From: AC-32 sp963821495 | Lineage (GTDB): Bacteria; Actinomycetota; Thermoleophilia; Gaiellales; Gaiellaceae | Direction of reading: 5' to 3' | DNA length: 64,000 nucleotides | Assembly: GCA_963821495.1 (NCBI GenBank) | Contig: CAWGEA010000003.1 | Location: 124,001 to 188,000 of the forward strand | Shown here: positions 59,483-64,000 of the stretch, one piece after another | How positions within the stretch are numbered: the stretch's first letter is position 1 | How the letters are laid out: every line of letters begins with the position of its first letter | Translations under genes and position numbers: made by a program | The notes under the pieces: model-generated | Told to the model about the DNA's origin: nothing | Database searches by the model: none | The model's input: the letters and a program-made list of their open reading frames with translations, nothing else

Positions 59483-59914
59483 GTGGCGAAGCCCTTCCTG
59501 AGCGACGCGATCCAGGACTACCTGAAGAAGCTCTACCACCTCCAGACAGACGAACGCCGCGCCTCGGTCACGGCGCTCGCGCGCGAGCAGAAAGTCTCGC
59601 CCGCCTCGGCCAGCGCGATGGTCAAGAAGCTCGCGGCGCTGAGGCTCGTCGAGCACGCGCCCTACCGCGGCGTCCGCCTCACGCCTGCCGGCGAGAAGGT
59701 CGCGGTCGAGGTGATCCGCCACCACCGGCTGCTCGAGCTCTACCTCGCGCGCACGCTCGGCCTCCACGTCGACGACGTCCACGACGAGGCCGAGCGCCTC
59801 GAGCACGTGCTCTCGGAGGAGCTCGAGGCGCGCATCGACAGCGCCCTCGGCTTCCCGACGCACGACCCGCACGGCGACCCGATCCCGAACGCCGACCTGG
59901 AGTGGCCGAAGTGA
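59483..59914 (+). CDS. DtxR/MntR-family metalloregulator, short form
   Basis: A 143-residue regulator. The winged helix reads AIQDYLKKLYHLQTDERRASVTALAREQKVSPASASAMVKKLAALRLVEHAPYRGVRLT. The metal-binding dimerisation domain has IRHHRLLELYLARTLGLHVDDVHDEAERLEHVLSEELEARI, with glutamate and histidine ligands. It lacks the SH3-like C-terminal domain of DtxR/IdeR and is closer to MntR in size. GTG 59483. Coupled by GTGA to a cupin gene, suggesting that the cupin protein is under the same control. Confidence 0.9.
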   Translation: MAKPFLSDAIQDYLKKLYHLQTDERRASVTALAREQKVSPASASAMVKKLAALRLVEHAPYRGVRLTPAGEKVAVEVIRHHRLLELYLARTLGLHVDDVHDEAERLEHVLSEELEARIDSALGFPTHDPHGDPIPNADLEWPK

Positions 59915-60474
59915 CCGTCCCCGAGGCGCCGCTCGAACGGACCGAGCACGGCCTCGTCCCGAAAGGGGAGGGTTGGTTCGTGCTCAACGCGCGTGAGGCG
60001 CAATGGTGGCACCGTGACGGCCGCGGCGTCCTCTGCGAGTTCGAGGGCGCAGGCTTCGAGGACGCTCTGGACTTCGAGCAGCTCGGGATCAACGTGACCG
60101 TGCTCGGGCCGGGCGAGCCGCTGGGGATGTACCACTACGAGAACGACCAGGAGGACTTCCTCGTGCTCGCGGGCGAAGCGCTCCTGATCTGCGAAGGCCA
60201 GGAGCGGCTGCTGCGCCGGTGGGACTTCGTCCACTGCCCCGCCGGCACGGAGCACGCGATCGTCGGTGCGGGCGACTCGCGCTGCGTCGTGCTCGCCGTC
60301 GGCGCCCGCGACCTCTCGACCGGCGAGGACTGGGGCGCCTACACCGTGTCCGAGACGGCGATCCGGCACGGTGCCGGCGTCGAGGAGGAGACGACCGACC
60401 CGAAGGTCGCCTACGCGGGCTTCGGACCCGGCCGGCTGGCCGGCTACCGCGACGGCTCGCTGCCCGACTGGTAG
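59911..60474 (+). CDS. Cupin domain protein
   Basis: A 187-residue protein. The cupin core spans about residues 55-130: GINVTVLGPGEPLGMYHYENDQEDFLVLAGEALLICEGQERLLRRWDFVHCPAGTEHAI, with histidines at the two expected metal positions. The C-terminal extension ends in DGSLPDW. GTG 59911 overlaps the DtxR stop (GTGA); an upstream in-frame GTG 59902 is inside the regulator. It may bind manganese or iron; enzymatic role unknown. Confidence 0.85.
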   Translation: MTVPEAPLERTEHGLVPKGEGWFVLNAREAQWWHRDGRGVLCEFEGAGFEDALDFEQLGINVTVLGPGEPLGMYHYENDQEDFLVLAGEALLICEGQERLLRRWDFVHCPAGTEHAIVGAGDSRCVVLAVGARDLSTGEDWGAYTVSETAIRHGAGVEEETTDPKVAYAGFGPGRLAGYRDGSLPDW

Positions 60475-60938
60475 CAGCGCGCGGCCTCCTCGAGAGCAAA
60501 CGCGCGCCCGAGGGCCTCGGCGAGATCCCTGCCGAAGCAGACGGGGCCGTGGCCGTGGATCACGACTGCGTCGCCGTCGGCTGCTGCGGCGACCACCGCC
60601 GCGCCGAGCTCCGCAGTCCCGGACGCGCCCTCGGCTACAGGCACAGAAGGCTTCGCGGTCGCGCAGGGCGAGTGCGTGTGGACGACCGCCCCCACGTCCG
60701 ACCGGGCCGCGAGCACGGCGAGGTGCAAGGGCAGCTCGACAGTCGGCGGCGCACCCTCGACGAGCTCGCCCTCGGGCGTGACCAGCGAGACGTCCTCCGG
60801 GCGGAGCCTCGCGTAGGGCAGCGAGGTCGGCGAGACCGCGACGAGCTCACCGGCGCGGACGCTCGCGTTTCCCTCCGTGCCGCGAACGAGCCCGCCGGCC
60901 TCCATGCGCCGCAGCGTCGCCGCGAGCTCCTCGCGCAG
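60444..60938 (-). CDS. Class II aldolase/adducin family protein
   Basis: A protein of about 164 residues like L-fuculose-phosphate aldolase. LVRGTEGNASVR is the substrate/phosphate-binding stretch; VVHTHSPCATA and VIHGHGPVCFG carry the zinc histidines. Homology requires the helix REELAATLRRMEAG before it, but the only starts are CTG 60938 (two bases after the upstream stop) or ATG 60905, which would remove 11 residues of that helix. The protein is shorter than the usual 200 residues. The 3' end overlaps the convergent cupin gene by 31 bases. Confidence 0.75.
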   Translation of the reverse strand: MREELAATLRRMEAGGLVRGTEGNASVRAGELVAVSPTSLPYARLRPEDVSLVTPEGELVEGAPPTVELPLHLAVLAARSDVGAVVHTHSPCATAKPSVPVAEGASGTAELGAAVVAAAADGDAVVIHGHGPVCFGRDLAEALGRAFALEEAARCYQSGSEPSR

Positions 60939-60940
60939 TG

Positions 60941-61279
60941 CTAGCGCCCGAAGAACCACCGCTCGAGCGGTCGCAGCAGCTCGGCGCGGACGAACGGCTT
61001 GATCTTTTCCATTCGGCCGTCCTGCTCGGAGACCCGCGCATCGTCCTCCAGCGTCTCGTTCGCCGCGTCGAGAGCGTCGCTCAGCTCGTAGCCCTGGAAG
61101 ACGTAGTCGTGCTTGCGCGCCTCGTCGCTCGGCCGGTACTGAGGGTTGACCGCGCGGCCGACGGCCCACAGCGCCCCGGGGAGCCGCTCGATCCAGATCA
61201 CGATCCGTTCCGGCTCGCCCGTGTCGTCGACGCCTAGCACCTCACGCTCGGCGAAGCGGACGGACGACGGCTTCCTCAC
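60941..61279 (-). CDS. Hypothetical protein
   Basis: A 112-residue soluble protein. A strand-rich N-terminal part (VRFAEREVLGVDDTGEPERIVIWIERLPGALWAVGRAV) is followed by a helical part (SDALDAANETLEDDARVSEQD) and a basic, aromatic end (RPLERWFFGR). No domain is recognised. GTG 61279, divergent from the next small gene with 36 bases between starts. Directly upstream of the aldolase gene, presumably one transcript. Confidence 0.65.
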   Translation of the reverse strand: MRKPSSVRFAEREVLGVDDTGEPERIVIWIERLPGALWAVGRAVNPQYRPSDEARKHDYVFQGYELSDALDAANETLEDDARVSEQDGRMEKIKPFVRAELLRPLERWFFGR

Positions 61280-61315
61280 GGCTCGACTCTAACGTGCACG
61301 GATAGGATCGGACTC

Positions 61316-61570
61316 ATGGCCAGCAGGCTCTCGAGCTTCCTCCGCAACCCGTTCTCGTTCCTGTTCTCGCGCTCCTCGAAGGAGGAGCGGCTCGCCGCGT
61401 ACGTGATCCGCGAACACGAGCGCGGCCGGGCGCTGACGGAGATCCTCGACGACCCGTACGTACGCAACCGCGCCACCGAGCAGGAGGTCGCGCGGCTGCT
61501 CGACCGGCCCGAGGTGATCCACGCGCTCGGCGACAGCACCGTCGCGTCCGAGCGCGAACGCCTGACCTAG
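61316..61570 (+). CDS. Small hypothetical protein
   Basis: An 84-residue, charged, helical protein. The N-terminus RLSSFLRNPFSFLFSRSSKEER is amphipathic, then AAYVIREHERGRALTEILDDPYVRNRATEQEVARLLDRPEVIHALG. The repeated pattern of Arg/Glu heptads suggests a DNA- or protein-binding helical hairpin. ATG 61316. Its TAG overlaps the stop of the ornithine-cyclodeaminase-like gene in a shared CTAG. Unknown family. Confidence 0.65.
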   Translation: MASRLSSFLRNPFSFLFSRSSKEERLAAYVIREHERGRALTEILDDPYVRNRATEQEVARLLDRPEVIHALGDSTVASERERLT

Positions 61571-62496
61571 AGCTCGGTTCCGATCGCGCGCTCGCGCGCT
61601 CGTTCCAGCGCAACCGCGCCGACGGCCACGTCCCAGGCGGCGAGGCCGTTCGACTTGAAGACCGCGATGTCGTCGTCGGCCTGCCGGCCGGGCAGCTCGC
61701 CCGCCACGACCTCCTGCAGCTCGTGCACCTCGAGCCAGTCGAGCACGCCCGCCTCGACGGGCTCGATCAGGTCGCCCGACTCGCGCTTCGCGTTCTCGAC
61801 CGAGTCGCAGCAGACGAAGGCCGCACGCTCGAGCGCGACGTTGTCGAGCTCGCGCCGCCGCGGGTCGTTCGCGCCGACCGCGCAGACGAGCGCGCCGGGG
61901 CGGAGCCATTCGCCCCGCAGCACCGGGTCGCGCGAGGTCGTGACCGTGACGACGACGTCTTGCGCCGCGGCGTCCCGATGGCTCTCGCCGGGCTTGGCGC
62001 CGACCTCCCGGCAGAACTCCTCCAGCCGATCCTCGCTGCGGCAGTAGGCGACGACGGTCTCGAGCGACGGCAACGCCGCGCGGATGGCCGCCACCTGGCT
62101 GTGCGCCTGCCAGCCGCAGCCGATTACCCCGAGCGAGGACGCTCCCTCTCGCGCGAGGTGGCGCGCCGCAACGCCGCTCGCCGCGCCCGTGCGCAGCTGC
62201 CCGAGCTTGTCGGCCTCGATCACCGCAACCGGCTTGGTCGTCTCGGTCTCGAACAGCAGCACGACGAACGACGCGCCCTCGTGCCCCGCCGCATACGTCT
62301 TCAGGCCTGCCAACCCGAGCTCGCGGTCGACGGCCCACATCACCGCCAGGAAGCCGTCCTCGTAGCGCGTCCGCTGCCGGGGCACGTTCTCGATTTCGCC
62401 GGCCGCGAGTCTCCGGAAGCACCCTTCGACCGCCTGGAGCGCATCCTCCGGCGACAGCAGCTCCGCGACCTCCGCCTCGGTCAGGTACAGCGGCAC
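61567..62496 (-). CDS. Ornithine cyclodeaminase/mu-crystallin family protein
   Basis: A 309-residue NAD(P)-binding protein. The Rossmann motif is LGVIGCGWQAHSQVAAIRA near residue 120; QLRTGAASGVAARHLAREGA precedes it and DIAVFKSNGLAAWDVAVGAVA ends it. N-terminal LYLTEAEVAELLSPEDALQAVEGCFRRLAAGE is typical. Enzymes of this family act on ornithine, alanine or imine substrates; no specificity can be assigned. GTG 62496. Confidence 0.92.
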   Translation of the reverse strand: MPLYLTEAEVAELLSPEDALQAVEGCFRRLAAGEIENVPRQRTRYEDGFLAVMWAVDRELGLAGLKTYAAGHEGASFVVLLFETETTKPVAVIEADKLGQLRTGAASGVAARHLAREGASSLGVIGCGWQAHSQVAAIRAALPSLETVVAYCRSEDRLEEFCREVGAKPGESHRDAAAQDVVVTVTTSRDPVLRGEWLRPGALVCAVGANDPRRRELDNVALERAAFVCCDSVENAKRESGDLIEPVEAGVLDWLEVHELQEVVAGELPGRQADDDIAVFKSNGLAAWDVAVGAVALERARERAIGTEL

Positions 62497-62507
62497 AGCG
62501 TCTGAGG

Positions 62508-62948
62508 CTACTGCTTCGGGATGAAGCTGATCTGGCCGCTCGTCTCGAGCACGGCCCAGCGCACGTCGTCGAGCGAGGCGATCTGGCTCAGCCGCGCCTG
62601 CTCCTCGAGCTCCCCGCGCGTGATGCGCTCGCGAGCCGTGTTGCGCTCGAGCACGCGCCCGTCCTCGATCAGCACCAGCGGCTCGCCGTCGAGGACCGTC
62701 CGCACACGGCGGAAGCGGTAGTTCACGTAGGCGACGCCGATCTGCAGCAGCGCGATCGTCCCGGCCGCGAGCACGAGCCCGGTGATCGAGTAGTCGCTCT
62801 GCGTGACGCCCTGCTGCACGAGGTCGCCGAGCACGATCAGCATGATCACGTCGAAGGGCTCGAGCGAGGAGAGCTCGCGCCGCCCGGCGACGCGAGTCAG
62901 GAAGAAGACGAACGTGAAGGCGAACGCGGCTCTGGGGACGATGCCCAT
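62508..62948 (-). CDS. DUF421/YetF-like membrane protein
   Basis: A 146-residue protein. Two or three N-terminal helices lead to VAGRRELSSLEPFDVIMLIVLGDLVQQGVTQSD, the DUF421 hallmark, then LQIGVAYVNYRFRRVRTVLDGEPLVLIEDGRVLERNTARERITRGELEEQARLSQIASLDDVRWAVLETSGQISFIPK, the cytosolic YetF-like domain. Family function is unknown. ATG 62948, 14 bases after the stop of the disrupted upstream gene. Confidence 0.88.
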   Translation of the reverse strand: MGIVPRAAFAFTFVFFLTRVAGRRELSSLEPFDVIMLIVLGDLVQQGVTQSDYSITGLVLAAGTIALLQIGVAYVNYRFRRVRTVLDGEPLVLIEDGRVLERNTARERITRGELEEQARLSQIASLDDVRWAVLETSGQISFIPKQ

Positions 62949-62962
62949 CTACGGGTAGATCC

Positions 62963-63502
62963 TCAGCTCGCGGACACGGTCAGGATGGGCGTCTCGCCGT
63001 CGTCGAGCTCCACGCGCAGCGTCCTCGAGCCGACGGTCGTCGGGTTCACCTGGAAGTCCAGGAAGAGCTCGTGCCTCGCGCCCGCGGGGAGGTGGCCGAG
63101 GCTGAGCGCGAGGCTCCCGTTCCGGCTGGCCTCGTTGACCGGGCTCGGCTCGATCGTGTTGACGGTGATGCCGTCGACCCAGCTCGGGCTGAGCACGATC
63201 GTGGCGTCGTCGAGCGCCTGGTCCGCTTCGACCGTGAAGCGGGCCTGGTAGAGCAGCCCGCCGCGCACAGAGCCGGGGGCCGAGACGGAGAGCCTCGCCG
63301 GCGCCGCCTGGGCGTGCGAGCTCGAGGGTCGCTGCCGCGATCACGTTGCTCGCCCTGCTGGGCGTCTTCGGGCAAACGCGACGAGGGAGCGCCGCACCCA
63401 CGCATGCCACAGGCGGCCCTCGAGGTCGCGGTGCCGGCGCAGGACGATGCCGTCGGGCTGGTCGGCCCCGACCGGCGATTCGCTGCTTTGGCGGCCGTTC
63501 CT
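62963..63502 (-). pseudogene. Membrane-anchored secreted protein disrupted by an in-place inversion
   Basis: One minus-strand frame runs from the codon after TAG 63503 to the stop at 62963. It encodes ADQPDGIVLRRHRDLEGRLW then HAWVRRSLV, next an atypical stretch ending in TGA 63341-63343, then SSSHAQAAPARLSVSAPGSV, RGGLLYQARFTVEADQALDD and NTIEPSPVNEASRNGSLALS, an extracytoplasmic beta-sandwich. The missing hydrophobic helix is present on the opposite strand within 63328-63382. As it stands only a 101-residue fragment from GTG 63268 can be made. The native start is unclear (GTG 63397 or an upstream non-ATG codon). Confidence 0.7.
63328..63382. other. Inverted 55-base segment inside a gene
   Basis: The segment starts with GTCGC (63328-63332) and ends with GCGAC (63378-63382). 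Read in its present orientation on the minus strand it gives AFARRRPAGRAT then a stop. Read inverted it encodes VAAAITLLALLGVFGQTR in exactly the frame of both flanks (VRRSL before, PSSSHAQAAPAR after). This gives a positive-inside, hydrophobic segment, then a polar, Ser/Ala-rich junction. Whether it is real or an assembly/amplification artefact cannot be told here. Confidence 0.72.
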
Positions 63503-64000
63503 CTAGCTGTGGGCCCAGGCGACAAGGGCCGCGCCCGCGCCGACGATCGAGCCGCCGATCGCGAGCAGGAGCACGAGCGGCCCGCTGCCGCCGCCGCTCT
63601 CGGGTGCGGGAGCCGGCGCGGCGCGGCGCTGCGGCGCCTTCGCCGTCTCGTAGACGTAGACGCTGCGGCTACGGCCGTCGGCGTCGGGGTTCGAGAGGAA
63701 CGCCTGGTACTGGTCGGCGCGGACGAGGCGCATGCGCGACTCGAGCAGCCGCTGCAGCAGGAACCGCGCCGGCAGCGGACGCCGCCGCACTGCCCCGGCC
63801 CAGGTCGAGGCGCCGGGCGGCCGCAGCAGGCGCTCGGCGGGCACCGGCCGCGCGGTCAACCTCACGTGCGGCGTCCCGCTGCCCGCCGCGTGCACCCGCA
63901 GCTGGAGAGGCAACCCGTCTCCGAGCGTGCGGGCGAAGCGGACCGGCTCGCCGCCGCCGACGCGCAGCTCGCCCTCGACGCGGAGCGGGGCCTCGATCCG
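63503..64000 (-). CDS. C-terminal part of a secreted, membrane-anchored protein, cut by the window edge
   Basis: At least 165 residues are visible; the reading frame stays open to 64000. The part includes beta-strand-like RIEAPLRVEGELRVGGGEPV, LQLRVHAAGSGTPHVRLTARPV, then SRSVYVYETAKAPQRR, a proline-rich linker (APAPAPESGGGSG) and a final helix LVLLLAIGGSIVGAGAALVAW with only HS after it. This is a C-terminally anchored extracytoplasmic protein. It precedes the disrupted gene directly, so the two surface proteins probably share a transcript. Confidence 0.7.
   Translation of the reverse strand, partial: RIEAPLRVEGELRVGGGEPVRFARTLGDGLPLQLRVHAAGSGTPHVRLTARPVPAERLLRPPGASTWAGAVRRRPLPARFLLQRLLESRMRLVRADQYQAFLSNPDADGRSRSVYVYETAKAPQRRAAPAPAPESGGGSGPLVLLLAIGGSIVGAGAALVAWAHS

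Overview
The window is a very GC-rich, densely packed bacterial chromosome segment. GTG starts are common, genes are often overlapped by four bases (NTGA), and there is no transposase, integrase, tRNA, rRNA or CRISPR array. The gene families point to a high-GC actinobacterium, plausibly of the Thermoleophilia (Gaiellales/Solirubrobacterales) type: MoxR/DUF58/DUF4129 operon, PaaABCD, MqnD of the futalosine route, a GerW/YtfJ-like protein, NarL-type two-component pair and many crotonases. This assignment is inference from family content, not from a marker gene.

Layout. 1-4757 (minus): AI-2E-type exporter, an ABC-2 ATPase/permease pair, hemB and a degenerate prenyl-synthase-like protein. 4887-6427 (plus): M23-like secreted protein coupled to a YmdB phosphodiesterase. 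6393-12238 (minus): two membrane glycosyltransferase-like proteins, GtrA, Pcm, a phosphodiesterase of the alkaline phosphatase superfamily and a membrane protein. 12312-12596: a thioredoxin-fold protein lacking CxxC. 12759-14258: a rifampicin-monooxygenase-like flavoprotein that looks acquired. 14295-18998 (minus): branched-chain-type 2-oxoacid dehydrogenase E1alpha/E1beta/E2 with a GNAT and a formamidase gene lodged between E1beta and E2. 19015-23117: DUF4129/MoxR/DUF58 operon. 23127-25921: lipid kinase, 2H phosphoesterase, TetR regulator and a beta-hydroxyacid-dehydrogenase-like protein. 25968-28168 (plus): paaABCD, facing the TetR operon across a short intergenic region with a strong palindrome.

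28182-38970 is mixed: a secreted metallophosphatase, an eroded XRE regulator, a BBE-type flavin oxidase, a small secreted protein, a NarL-type two-component system, DUF4389, a PaaG-like isomerase, an HtrA-like protease without a membrane anchor, a GerW-like protein, two further crotonases with an EthD-like protein, and a small DMT protein. 38959-51073 is a purine/ureide catabolism region: a three-subunit xanthine dehydrogenase (minus), then adenine deaminase, 8-oxoguanine deaminase, an APH-like kinase, HIU hydrolase, OHCU decarboxylase, membrane urate oxidase PuuD with a cytochrome c tail, DUF3830 (plus), then allantoate amidohydrolase and an MFS carrier (minus). Together these could take adenine, xanthine and urate to allantoin and take allantoate onward. 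No allantoinase is visible in the window.

51080-64000 carries aldehyde dehydrogenase, small hypotheticals, a GFA-TPR fusion, a DUF885-like protein, thiolase, MqnD, a DtxR-like regulator coupled to a cupin, a class II aldolase, an ornithine-cyclodeaminase-like enzyme and DUF421. Four genes are visibly broken: an XRE regulator (frameshift), a cyclase/AfsR-type TPR tail (frameshift), a GNAT (in-frame TGA) and, at 62963-63502, a membrane-anchored protein whose hydrophobic segment has been inverted in place. The last case is the most striking anomaly: inverting 63328-63382, bounded by GTCGC/GCGAC, restores a continuous reading frame with a textbook hydrophobic helix.
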